Of a stretch of DNA of 64,000 nt, positions 1-9,647 are shown piece after piece (positions within the stretch are counted from its first letter, which is position 1; each line of letters begins with the position of its first letter). Source of the DNA: Aeromonas diversa CDC 2478-85 (lineage in GTDB: Bacteria; Pseudomonadota; Gammaproteobacteria; Enterobacterales; Aeromonadaceae); NCBI RefSeq assembly GCF_000819805.1, contig NZ_CDCE01000025.1, positions 1-64,000 on the forward strand, written 5' to 3'. Both the position numbers and the translations under genes were made by a program. The notes under the pieces are model-generated. The model saw only the letters and a list, made by a program, of their open reading frames with translations, did no database searches and was not told the origin of the DNA.

Positions 1-215
1 TGTGGGCGACCATCCGGGCTATACCAGCTTACTTGCAAGCCCCAGCCTAGACCTGCGGTATCGCGCCCGCAGGCTGTTACCCAGAGTGGAGCACCGATCC
101 TGTTCCAAACATCGTCTTGGCCTTTGTCACTGGTGACATAGTAGAGTCCATCTTGAAACTCAAAGGGACCTAACTGGAAGGGCTCGACCTTTAGCTCGTA
201 ACGTCTTGTATTCAT
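1..215 (-). CDS. DUF927-family mobile-element protein, N-terminal part (cut by window edge)
   Basis: Reading the minus strand from an ATG at 215 gives an open frame of about 71 residues that runs off the left end of the window. The segment around residues 12-30 (PFQLGPFEFQDGLYYVTS) and the later WGLQVSWYSPDGRP match the start of DUF927 proteins as I know them. In that family this region precedes a P-loop ATPase/helicase-like part, and the genes sit in phage satellites and genomic islands next to primase-like genes. Here it lies 80 bases downstream of a Toprim protein on the same strand, so the two probably form the replication module of the integrated element. The helicase part is outside the window, so activity cannot be judged. 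Confidence 0.75.
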   Translation of the reverse strand, partial: MNTRRYELKVEPFQLGPFEFQDGLYYVTSDKGQDDVWNRIGAPLWVTACGRDTAGLGWGLQVSWYSPDGRP

Positions 216-295
216 AGAATATACCTTTGTATAAGGTTGGTTGAACGATCCGGTCTCGTTGGTGTTTGTGACACAGTGACGCCGTGACACCGGAT

Positions 296-1189
296 TTAAT
301 GGGCTGGAGGAGCGGCTTCAACACACGCGAGCAGTGCGGCTTTGCCGTTAAGGCAGAAGAGGTCATTGAAGTCGGTTATGCCGGGGATGGTCGGTGGCAC
401 AATCAAGCGGCCGTGCAGTTGATAAGCTGCTGCACGCGCTTTGGTTAGTCCGGGGTTGCCTGCAGTGGCATGATCGTTGTCTGCACACACCCACAGTTTG
501 CTGCTGCTATAAAGCGTGCGAATGATACGGCCGACCTCGAGCAGGTTACCGGCAGAAAATGCAATGGCGACCGGCAGGCCGAGGTTCTCAAACAGCGTGG
601 CCCCGGTTGAATAGCCTTCGCAGAGCAATATCGGTTCACCAGATTTGGGCGAGAATCCAAGGAGCAGGTAACCGCCTTTGACTGATAGCCCGTGGGAAAA
701 GTGCTTAGAGCCCAGCTCGGTAATTTCTTGCAAGCTAATCAACTGAGATCGGGCATTAAAGATTGGCACTATCAACTTGTTACCCAACTGACGGATCCCA
801 ATACCTGAAATTTGCTTGTGCTTTAGGTAAGGGTGCTGTGATGGGGGCTTAGAAGAGTCCCATTTGTTCTTGGCATTCTTGAGAGCTTTAGCCCTAGTTG
901 CTGCACGCCTCTCGGCGTCCGCACTACTAGCGTGTTGACTCTGTTGGGCACGGATATAGCTCGGTACTGCAGGCACTTGTAGGTGATATGTAAATTTCTC
1001 ATCGGTTTTCCAAGACCCGAATGAGATAGATCTGCCATTGGAATTGACTTTGAGCCAACCATTCCAGGTACCAGAGCGGTCTCCAGCAATGTGAAAGCGA
1101 TTGTATCCATAAGGCTTGATGGTGAGAGGGCGTGAGGGGATGACACCCATTGCAGCCATGAAGTCCTCCAAGGACAGGGCGGTGGTCAT
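296..1189 (-). CDS. Toprim-domain primase-like protein of an integrated element
   Basis: 297 residues. The C-terminal half has the Toprim fold signature: a hydrophobic strand followed by LLCEGYSTGA with the catalytic Glu at about 191, and VCADNDHA with the metal-binding Asp pair at about 237 and 239. This resembles the Toprim part of P4 alpha-like and plasmid primases. I see no N-terminal CHC2 zinc finger and no helicase motifs, so this is a split primase whose partner is probably the DUF927 gene downstream. Its start lies 3 bases after the stop of the AlpA-like gene, which indicates one transcript. The role (priming replication of the element) is inferred from the family. Confidence 0.8.
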   Translation of the reverse strand: MTTALSLEDFMAAMGVIPSRPLTIKPYGYNRFHIAGDRSGTWNGWLKVNSNGRSISFGSWKTDEKFTYHLQVPAVPSYIRAQQSQHASSADAERRAATRAKALKNAKNKWDSSKPPSQHPYLKHKQISGIGIRQLGNKLIVPIFNARSQLISLQEITELGSKHFSHGLSVKGGYLLLGFSPKSGEPILLCEGYSTGATLFENLGLPVAIAFSAGNLLEVGRIIRTLYSSSKLWVCADNDHATAGNPGLTKARAAAYQLHGRLIVPPTIPGITDFNDLFCLNGKAALLACVEAAPPAH

Positions 1190-1191
1190 GG

Positions 1192-1476
1192 TTACATCCC
1201 CCCGACCAACTTCTGCATCAAGTCCTCGATATCACAACTGCGCCAAGCGACGCGGCGTCGACCGAGTTTGTAATTTTGCGGGTAGAGACCCTGCTTCATT
1301 CCGTCATACCAAGTCGTCTTGCTGACAGGGATTAAAGCCAGCACTTCGCCAAGAGAAAGGAAGTGGTAGGAGCAGGTAGTTGATGAGCGCAGTTTGGCCT
1401 TAGTTGTTGTAGGGGCTGAGTTGCAAGGGCGCTTGGTACCTTTGGGGTAAGTCTGGGGAGTGGCGTTTTGATTCAT
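1192..1476 (-). CDS. AlpA-family phage/island transcriptional regulator
   Basis: 94 residues. After a low-complexity basic N-terminus of about 35 residues comes a winged helix-turn-helix of AlpA type: FLSLGEVLALIPVSKTTWYD, then KLGRRRVAWRSCDIEDLM. These small regulators, related to MerR/excisionase folds, control integrase or excision genes in P4-like and CP4-57-like elements. It is the first gene of the alpA-toprim-DUF927 set and faces the AT-rich repeat region on its upstream side, so it may bind there. Its target is not shown by the sequence. Confidence 0.8.
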   Translation of the reverse strand: MNQNATPQTYPKGTKRPCNSAPTTTKAKLRSSTTCSYHFLSLGEVLALIPVSKTTWYDGMKQGLYPQNYKLGRRRVAWRSCDIEDLMQKLVGGM

Positions 1477-1506
1477 ACTGAGCTCCGGGCGTAGCAGTTG
1501 GTCAAC

Positions 1507-1530
1507 GTACGGTGTTGTCCATGTCCGTAC
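1507..1530. repeat. inverted repeat upstream of the AlpA-like gene
   Basis: GTACGG at 1507-1512 and CCGTAC at 1525-1530 are perfect inverted 6-base arms with a 12-base spacer, 31 bases upstream of the AlpA-like start at 1476. Size and place fit a dimeric operator. The binding protein is unknown. Confidence 0.45.
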
Positions 1531-1585
1531 AGTGAGCGCAGTGAATCACTAATTTAAAAACTTCACATCCATTTTTTTCTGTAAG

Positions 1586-1657
1586 GTTATGTTTTTAATA
1601 GTATTTTTGTTATGTTTTTCATAACGTCTCGGCGTTTTTTGTTATGTTTTTCATAAC
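1586..1657. repeat. iterated GTTATG-T5-CATAAC hairpins
   Basis: The 17-mer GTTATGTTTTTCATAAC occurs exactly at 1609-1625 and 1641-1657, 32 bases apart (about three helical turns). A degenerate copy, GTTATGTTTTTAATA, lies at 1586-1600. Each full copy is a perfect inverted repeat with 6-base arms. Iterated sites beside primase genes often serve as replication-origin iterons, and they can equally be operators. Which applies here is not shown. Confidence 0.65.
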
Positions 1658-1846
1658 ATTTTTGGATGTTTTTTAGACTTTGTTTTCATATCTACGCAAA
1701 TCCTTATTCCATATGGTTTTATTTGTTGGGGGGAATGCGATGATTTTGGTGGCGGGATATAGGTACAGTGATTGGTACATTGCGTCTTTGTGTTGATTGA
1801 AAATTCTTTAAAATTCAAGTTCCTCAAGTGATGATTGCGCTGGCTG

Positions 1847-1859
1847 TCTCTCCGCCACC
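1847..1859 (+). other. putative right attachment site (tRNA-Ser 3' end copy)
   Basis: TCTCTCCGCCACC matches the acceptor-stem 3' end of many gammaproteobacterial tRNA-Ser genes (…TCTCTCCGCCA). No cloverleaf precedes it: the upstream bases are AT-rich element DNA. A strong tRNA-style terminator begins 5 bases later. This is the pattern left when an integrase inserts an element at a tRNA 3' end. The intact tRNA and the integrase would then lie to the left, outside the window. Confidence 0.6.
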
Positions 1860-1863
1860 TACC

Positions 1864-1890
1864 AAGCCCACGCCAATGCGTGGGCTTTTT
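1864..1890 (+). terminator. Rho-independent terminator, probably of the tRNA-Ser gene
   Basis: AAGCCCACGC and GCGTGGGCTT (1864-1873, 1878-1887) form a perfect 10-bp stem with a CAAT loop, followed by T residues. It directly follows the tRNA-like fragment and so is probably the original terminator of the disrupted or displaced tRNA gene. Confidence 0.75.
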
Positions 1891-1916
1891 CATTTCTGCG
1901 CCTTCTGGCGACCGCA

Positions 1917-2822
1917 TTATGAGTGCTCTGCCGAGCTGTGCTGCGGCGCGTTCTCCAGCATGGTCATGAAGGCGCGCATGGCCGGGGTGACGCTGTGGCG
2001 GCGGGCGATAAAGACGGTGGTGCCGGCCTCGGCGCCGAGCAGCGGCTGGCAGCAGACGTCGAGCAGCTGGCCGGCGGTGGCAGCCAGCCCTGCGCTCACC
2101 ACGGCGCTGCCGAGGCCGTGGTTGACCGCGCTCACCAGATGAAACAGGGAGTCGGTCTCGAGCACCACCTTAAACTGCAACCCGGCCTGCTCGGCGGCCT
2201 GGTCGAAGTAGCGGCGAAACTGCATGCTGCGACTTGGCAGCAGCAGGGGGTGGGGCAGCAGATCGTGCAGGGTGAGGGGGGCGCACGGCTCGCGGCCGTC
2301 GCACGGGCTCAGCACCGCCATCTGATTGGGGCGGCGCACCCGCACGTCCAGGTGGCGACGCTGGTGATCGCTCAGGGGCTCGTCGAAGCCAAGGCCGATG
2401 TCGCACTGGTGCAGCTCGAGCTGCTCGAGCAAGGTGGCGTGGGTCAGCACCGACAGGCGCAGTGCCACGTTGGGGTGCAGGCTGTTGAAGCGCCGCAGCA
2501 GCGGCATGATGTCGACACTCGACTGGGGGATGATGCCGATGCGCAGCAGCCCCGACAGCTCGCCGGTGAACAGGCTCAGCTCCTGATGCATGGACTCTTG
2601 CTCGAGCAGCATCCGCTCGGCGTGGCGCAGCACCACTTCGCCGGCCTCGGTGAGGGCGACAAACTGGCTGTTACGCACCACCAGCTCGGTGCCGAGGGAC
2701 TTCTCCAGCGCCGTGATGCTGGCCGACAGGGTCGGCTGGGTGATAAAGCAGGCCTTGGCGGCCCGGGCGAAGTGACGATGCTGGGCCAGCTCGTAAAAAT
2801 AGCGCAGTTGCTTGATGTTCAT
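1917..2822 (-). CDS. LysR-family transcriptional regulator
   Basis: 301 residues from the ATG at 2822. A longer frame adds 10 residues but misaligns with the family. The N-terminal winged helix-turn-helix is clear (MNIKQLRYFYELAQHRHFARAAKACFITQPTLS split over residues 1-35), followed by the LysR effector-binding domain from about residue 90. It is divergent from fdhD with about 155 bases between the starts, the classic arrangement for a LysR protein regulating its neighbour. It may therefore control the formate dehydrogenase-like operon. The effector is unknown. Confidence 0.85.
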   Translation of the reverse strand: MNIKQLRYFYELAQHRHFARAAKACFITQPTLSASITALEKSLGTELVVRNSQFVALTEAGEVVLRHAERMLLEQESMHQELSLFTGELSGLLRIGIIPQSSVDIMPLLRRFNSLHPNVALRLSVLTHATLLEQLELHQCDIGLGFDEPLSDHQRRHLDVRVRRPNQMAVLSPCDGREPCAPLTLHDLLPHPLLLPSRSMQFRRYFDQAAEQAGLQFKVVLETDSLFHLVSAVNHGLGSAVVSAGLAATAGQLLDVCCQPLLGAEAGTTVFIARRHSVTPAMRAFMTMLENAPQHSSAEHS

Positions 2823-2977
2823 GGGGGGCAGGAGCGGGGGAATGATTAACAAATTTAATCAATCGCTCCATGGTGGGCAATAGCCTTTCTCTATCGCCAT
2901 ATAGATTTGTTTCATTGGTTTTAAACAGACCACTTCTCTAAACTCATCCCCCGCATACATTTTTACAACACCTCCCT

Positions 2978-3746
2978 ATGGACCTTCACAGTCAATGGTC
3001 GCTGCGGCTGGATGAGCTGGTCGAGGAGACCGCCCTGGCCATCAACCTCAATGGCATCAGCCATGCCGTCATGATGATCACCCCCCACGATCTCGACGAC
3101 TTCGCCATCGGCTTCCTGTTTGCCGAGGGGATCATCCACGCCAATCACGACGTCCACGATCTGCAACTGCGTGATGCCCCTCAGGGGTTAGTGCTCGAGG
3201 TGACCCTGGCCAACCGCTGCCTGGCGCGGCTGGGGGAGCGCAAGCGCCGCCTGGCCGGCGCCACCGGCTGCGGCATCTGCGGGGTCGAGGCCATCGAGCA
3301 GGCGATGCCCTGCCTCGCCCCCCTGCCGGTGCGGCCCCTGCCCGAGGCGGTGCACCTGACGGACCTGCGAGCCCGGATCTCGCCCTGGCAACAGCGGGGC
3401 CAGCAAAGCGGCGCCCTGCACGCGGCGCTCGCCATGAACGCCCGGGGAGAGATCACCGCCTGCCGGGAGGACATAGGCCGCCACAACGCGCTCGACAAGC
3501 TCATCGGCATGCAGCTGCGCCAGGGGCGGCGCGATGACACCCTGATCATCACCAGCCGCTGTGGCAGCGAGCTCATCCACAAGGCGGTGCGCTTTGGCGC
3601 CGCCAACCTGATAAGCCTGGCCTCCCCGAGCCGGCTCGCGGCGCACTTGGCGCTCGAGCACAACCTGAACCTTATTCACCTGCCGCGAATCGATCCGCCG
3701 GTCTGTTACACCCGGGCCGGATCGTCCCGGCCCACCGGAGAACACC

Positions 3747-3766
<20 letters not shown>
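2978..3766 (+). CDS. fdhD: FdhD, sulfurtransferase for formate dehydrogenase maturation
   Basis: 262 residues. FdhD transfers sulfur from IscS to the molybdenum bis-MGD cofactor before its insertion into formate dehydrogenases. The conserved CGICG motif, with the sulfur-carrying cysteines at about 98 and 101, is present, as are the N-terminal NGISHAVMM and the central HNALDKLIG stretch. The 3' end overlaps the start of the YdeP-type oxidoreductase gene by 20 bases in another frame, so the two are translationally coupled. FdhD probably matures that enzyme. Confidence 0.92.
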
Positions 3767-6044
<2,278 letters not shown>

Positions 6045-6056
6045 GCGGCGCAATAA

Positions 6057-6086
6057 AAAGACCCCTGCCATTGGCAGGGGTCTTTG
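6057..6086. terminator. bidirectional terminator between ydeP-like gene and symporter
   Basis: AAAGACCCCTGCCA and TTGGCAGGGGTCTTT form a perfect stem with A-rich and T-rich flanks. It sits between two convergent genes and can serve both. Confidence 0.85.
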
Positions 6087-6127
6087 TTGTTGGGGCGAGC
6101 CGAGGCGGCTCACTGTCTTGCGGGGGA

Positions 6128-7306
6128 TCAGGCGGCGTCCTGCTCCAGGGCCGGGGCCCCTTGCTGACCCTTGGCGAAACGGTCGACCCACAGGGCAATG
6201 GCGCCGTCGCCGGTGACGTTGGCGGCGGTGCCGAAGCTGTCCTGGGCCAGGTAGAGGGCGATCATCAGGGCGATGGAGGCGTCACCGAAGCCGAGCATGG
6301 AGGTGAGCAGGCCGAGGGCCGACATCACGCCGCCACCCGGGGCGCCGGGGGCCGCGATCATCACCACGCCCAGCATCATGATGAAGGGAAGCATCTCGGA
6401 GAGGCTCGGGATGGCCAGGTGCTCGGAGAGGAACATGACGGCGGTGGCACAGGTCACCAGGGTAATGGTGGAGCCGCACAGGTGAATGGTGGCGCACAGG
6501 GGCACGGTGAAGTTGGCGATGCCGTCGCTCACCCCGTTGTGCTTGCTGGCACGCAGGGCCACCGGAATGGTGGCGGCGCTCGACATGGTGCCGACGGCGG
6601 TGAAGTAGGCCGGCAACATGTTCTTGATGAGGGCGGCCGGGGAGCGGCCGAGGGCCAGACCTGTGCCGACAAACAGCACGCTGAGCCAGAGCCAGTGCAT
6701 CAGTATGGCCATCACCAGTACGACCCCGAAGGTCTTGAGGGTGGTAAAGACGGTGCCCTCGACCGTCATCTCGACGAAGACGCCGGCGATGTAGAGGGGC
6801 AGCAGGGGGATCAGCACCTTGGCCAGCAGGCGGTCGATGATGTCGCGTCCCTGGTCGGCGACGTTACGCAGGTCGTGCGACTCGGTGGCCGAGATGCCGA
6901 TGCCGAACACGAAGGCGGTGGCCAGCGCCGTCATCACGCCAAACAGGGGCGGGATCTCGAGGGTGAGGTAAGAGGCGAGCTTGACCCCCTCCTGGTTGGT
7001 CATGGCGGTGGTGCTGGCCAGCAACGGAATGAAGTGGCTGGCGACCAGGAAGGCCAGGGTGCCGGCCATCAGGGTCGAGCCGTAGGAGAGGGCGACCGTC
7101 TGGCCCAGCAGGCGGCCGGAGTTCTTCGGCAGGCTGGCGATACCGCTGGTAATAAAGAAGAGGATGATGAGCGGTATGGTGAAGGTGATGAGCTGCCCAA
7201 TCAGCGCCTTGGCGGTGAAGACGAGCCGCGCCATCCACTCGGGGGCGTAGAGGCCGATCAGAAGGCCGAGCACTATGCCGGCCAGCAGTTTCGCTATCAG
7301 TTTCAT
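6128..7306 (-). CDS. dicarboxylate/amino acid:cation symporter (DAACS family)
   Basis: 392 residues of mostly hydrophobic sequence, with about eight membrane helices and two re-entrant loops. Family motifs are visible: the serine-rich GTMSSAATIPV near residue 258 and NFTVPLCATIHLCGS near 290. Near the C-terminus, AQDSFGTAANVTGDGA fits the substrate and cation site. The family imports glutamate, aspartate, serine or C4-dicarboxylates with Na+ or H+. The exact substrate cannot be told. It is transcribed alone, towards the terminator shared with the ydeP-like gene. Confidence 0.88.
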   Translation of the reverse strand: MKLIAKLLAGIVLGLLIGLYAPEWMARLVFTAKALIGQLITFTIPLIILFFITSGIASLPKNSGRLLGQTVALSYGSTLMAGTLAFLVASHFIPLLASTTAMTNQEGVKLASYLTLEIPPLFGVMTALATAFVFGIGISATESHDLRNVADQGRDIIDRLLAKVLIPLLPLYIAGVFVEMTVEGTVFTTLKTFGVVLVMAILMHWLWLSVLFVGTGLALGRSPAALIKNMLPAYFTAVGTMSSAATIPVALRASKHNGVSDGIANFTVPLCATIHLCGSTITLVTCATAVMFLSEHLAIPSLSEMLPFIMMLGVVMIAAPGAPGGGVMSALGLLTSMLGFGDASIALMIALYLAQDSFGTAANVTGDGAIALWVDRFAKGQQGAPALEQDAA

Positions 7307-7429
7307 TGGGATATCCGCAGGTTGTGTTGTCTGTCTGTTTTTTTAATCAGGCGGGGGGTTTTAACACAAAACTAGCGAAAATGCCTGTCTAAAACCGACT
7401 GGGCAGCGGAAAAAATCACCGACTCCGAA

Positions 7430-7927
7430 TTAATGGCTAGTTTCTTCCCCCAGCCAGAAAACCGGGTTGGGGAGCTGAGCCAGCAGATCGGGCAGATGCA
7501 ACCCCTTGAAGGCAAAGGTCCATTCCGGCAGGCCAGGGGTGAACATCAGCTCCTCGCAGGCCAGCAGGGCCGGGTCCACCAGCAGGGGAATACGAGCCGG
7601 CAGGGCGAAGGGGCAGACGGCGCCGGGCAGGCAACCGGTGACGGCGCTCATCTCCTCGTCGCTGCACACCGAGGGGCGCTGGCCGAGTACTGCCTTGACT
7701 CGCCTGGTGTCGAGCCGGCTGTCCCTGTGGGTTAGCAGCAGGGCGTGGCTGCCATCCTTGCAGCGCAGGAACAGGCTCTTGGTGGGCTCGGCGGTCCAGC
7801 CGAGTTCGCGGGCCAGGCGGGCATCGGTCTCGTAGTCGAGAATGGGCTCGTGCTGCCACGCCTGATGGGGGACGGCGCTGCGCTCAAAGAGCTGGCGGCA
7901 GGCATCGAAGAGGGCTTGCAGTGTCAT
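7430..7927 (-). CDS. YbaK/EbsC-family aminoacyl-tRNA deacylase
   Basis: 165 residues with the YbaK/ProX fold: PTKSLFLRCKDG near residues 48-59, then DTRRVKAVLGQ and the glycine-rich TGCLPGAVCPFAL near 96-108. Members hydrolyse mischarged aminoacyl-tRNAs, for example Cys- or Ala-tRNA-Pro. The start overlaps the end of argO by 4 bases, so both are probably one transcript. Which mischarged tRNA it corrects is not visible. Confidence 0.85.
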   Translation of the reverse strand: MTLQALFDACRQLFERSAVPHQAWQHEPILDYETDARLARELGWTAEPTKSLFLRCKDGSHALLLTHRDSRLDTRRVKAVLGQRPSVCSDEEMSAVTGCLPGAVCPFALPARIPLLVDPALLACEELMFTPGLPEWTFAFKGLHLPDLLAQLPNPVFWLGEETSH

Positions 7928-8568
7928 AGGGCCTCCACGCCGAGGGACTCAAGGAGTTGCAGGGAGAGCTGGCCGGCCAGGGTCAGCATGATAAACCCGA
8001 CCAGCAGATCGATGCCCTGCTTGACCCGAGGGCGGCTCAGCACGGGGGCGAAGCGGGCCGCGCCGAGCGACAGGGTGCTGAACCAGTGCAGGGAGGCGAG
8101 CAGACAACCGAGGGCGAACCAGGGGCGCTCCTCGTCGGCCAGCTGGCTGCCGAGGGAGCCCAGGATGACCAGGGTGTCGAGGTAGACGTGGGGGTTGAGC
8201 AGGGTTACCGCCAGGGTGGCGAGCAGCACCGCCATCCGCCCGACGAGACGCACCCCGTCACCCTCACCGGATACACCGGCCGGGCGCAGGGCGCTGCGAA
8301 GCGCCAGGCTGCCGTAGGTGGTGAGAAACAGGATGCCGGCGGCGGTGATGAGGCCGAGCAGCAGCGGCTGGCTGCTCATGACGGCGCCGGCGCCAAACAC
8401 CCCCAGGGTGATGAGGAAGACGTCGCAGACGATGCAGATGGCCGCCACCATGAGGTGGTGGTGACGGCGGATCCCCTGATTGAGGACGAAGGCGTTCTGG
8501 GCGCCGATGGGGACTATCATGGCCAGGCCGAGTGTCAGGCCTTGCCAGAGTGGGATGAGTTCTTTCAT
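7924..8568 (-). CDS. argO: ArgO, LysE-family arginine exporter
   Basis: 214 residues with five to six hydrophobic helices and the LysE-family N-terminus GLAMIVPIGAQNAFVLNQGI, which is nearly identical to enteric ArgO (YggA). It exports arginine, and canavanine in E. coli, across the inner membrane. The gene is divergent from a clear argP homologue, as in the known ArgP-argO control unit. ArgP would activate argO when arginine is plentiful. Confidence 0.92.
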   Translation of the reverse strand: MKELIPLWQGLTLGLAMIVPIGAQNAFVLNQGIRRHHHLMVAAICIVCDVFLITLGVFGAGAVMSSQPLLLGLITAAGILFLTTYGSLALRSALRPAGVSGEGDGVRLVGRMAVLLATLAVTLLNPHVYLDTLVILGSLGSQLADEERPWFALGCLLASLHWFSTLSLGAARFAPVLSRPRVKQGIDLLVGFIMLTLAGQLSLQLLESLGVEAL

Positions 8569-8665
8569 GAGGCTTCTCCGCTGTGATGGGAGCAGCTTAG
8601 AGAGTGGCTATGCTTTAGTGAAACTAATAATCTTAATGAATTATCAGTTTTGCTAATGGTAAATC
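8569..8665. promoter_or_regulatory. argO-argP divergent control region
   Basis: A 97-base intergenic region separates the two divergent starts and is AT-rich in its right half. Established biology of the argO-argP pair places the ArgP site and both promoters here. I do not see a motif clear enough to place individual -35/-10 boxes. Confidence 0.55.
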
Positions 8666-9562
8666 ATGCGGGGACTCGATTATCACTGGCTGGCGGCGCT
8701 CGATGCCGTGGTGGCCCACGGCGGCTTCGACAAGGGGGCGCAGGCGCTGTTCGTCACTCAGTCGGCCATCTCGCAGCGCATCAAGCAGCTCGAGCGCTGG
8801 CTCGCCCAGCCCGTGCTGGTGCGTGCCACCCCGCCGCGTCCTACCGAGCTCGGGCAGCGTCTGCTCGGCCACTACCGCCGGGTTCAATTGCTGGAGCAGG
8901 AGCTGCACCCGGCCCTCTCACCGGAGGGCAGTGGTCCCCTCTCTCTGGCCATCGCCACCAATGCCGACAGCCTGGCCACCTGGCTGCTGCCGGCCCTCAC
9001 TCCCCTGATGCGCTCGGGACAGCTGCTACTCAATCTGATGGTGGACGACGAGAGCCGTACCCTGAACCGGCTGCGCTCCGGCGAGGCGGTGGCCGCCATC
9101 AGCAGCGAGCCGACCCCCATGGCGGGCTGCGTCAGCGACAGCCTGGGGCGGCTCGACTACCTCTGTGTCGCCAGTCCGGCCTTCGCCAGCCACTACTTTG
9201 CCGGTGGCATCGATGCCGGGGCCCTGGCCCGGGCGCCAGCCGTGGTGTTTGACCCCCATGACGACATGCACGGCGTCTTTCTCGCCGAGCGCTTCGCCCT
9301 TTCCTCCGTGGCCTGGCCGCACCATGTGGTGCGCTCGTCGGAGGCCTTCGTCAAGCTGGCCGTGCAGGGCTGCGCCTACTGCCTCATTCCCAGGCTGATG
9401 ATCGAGCCGGAGCTGGCGAGCGGTGAGCTGGTGGATCTGCTGCCGGGCCAGGGGGTGAGCCGTACCCTCTACTGGCACCGCTGGGCCCTCGAAAGTGGTC
9501 TGCTGGCCCGCCTCTCCGAGACCTGCATCGGGTTTGCTCAGGGTTTTCTGGCGCAGGAGTGA
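8666..9562 (+). CDS. argP: ArgP (IciA), LysR-family regulator of argO
   Basis: 298 residues. The N-terminus LDYHWLAALDAVVAHGGFDK and the QSAISQRIKQLE recognition helix are those of ArgP. The effector domain keeps TLYWHRWALESGLL near the C-terminus. ArgP senses arginine and lysine and controls argO and, in enterics, dapB, lysP and others. Its divergent position next to argO supports the call strongly. Confidence 0.93.
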   Translation: MRGLDYHWLAALDAVVAHGGFDKGAQALFVTQSAISQRIKQLERWLAQPVLVRATPPRPTELGQRLLGHYRRVQLLEQELHPALSPEGSGPLSLAIATNADSLATWLLPALTPLMRSGQLLLNLMVDDESRTLNRLRSGEAVAAISSEPTPMAGCVSDSLGRLDYLCVASPAFASHYFAGGIDAGALARAPAVVFDPHDDMHGVFLAERFALSSVAWPHHVVRSSEAFVKLAVQGCAYCLIPRLMIEPELASGELVDLLPGQGVSRTLYWHRWALESGLLARLSETCIGFAQGFLAQE

Positions 9563-9647
9563 ATAAGGGAGCCATTAGTGCTCTATCCTCTACACACCGG
9601 GATGGGCAGCATGTCGCTGGTTGACTCTCTCTTCATGGAGGAAGGTG

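Larger units (their letters stand above)
1477..1846. other. AT-rich control region of the element, no gene
   Basis: This stretch is far more AT-rich than its surroundings and holds no convincing gene. It contains an inverted repeat GTACGG/CCGTAC (1507-1512 and 1525-1530), a short palindrome AGTGAATCACT (1540-1550) and repeated GTTATG/CATAAC hairpins (1586-1657). It lies between the first gene of the element and its attachment end, so promoter, operator and possibly replication-origin functions are plausible. An 88-codon minus-strand frame crossing the attachment site is not credible. Confidence 0.6.

Noticed and set aside
1651-1917. 88-codon minus-strand frame across the attachment site
   Set aside because: It spans the element boundary, has no ribosome site and no recognisable sequence.
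9621-9647. TTG at 9621 as the rsbR start
   Set aside because: The ATG at 9648 has a much better ribosome site, and the extra nine residues would contain that site (AGGAAGG) as codons.
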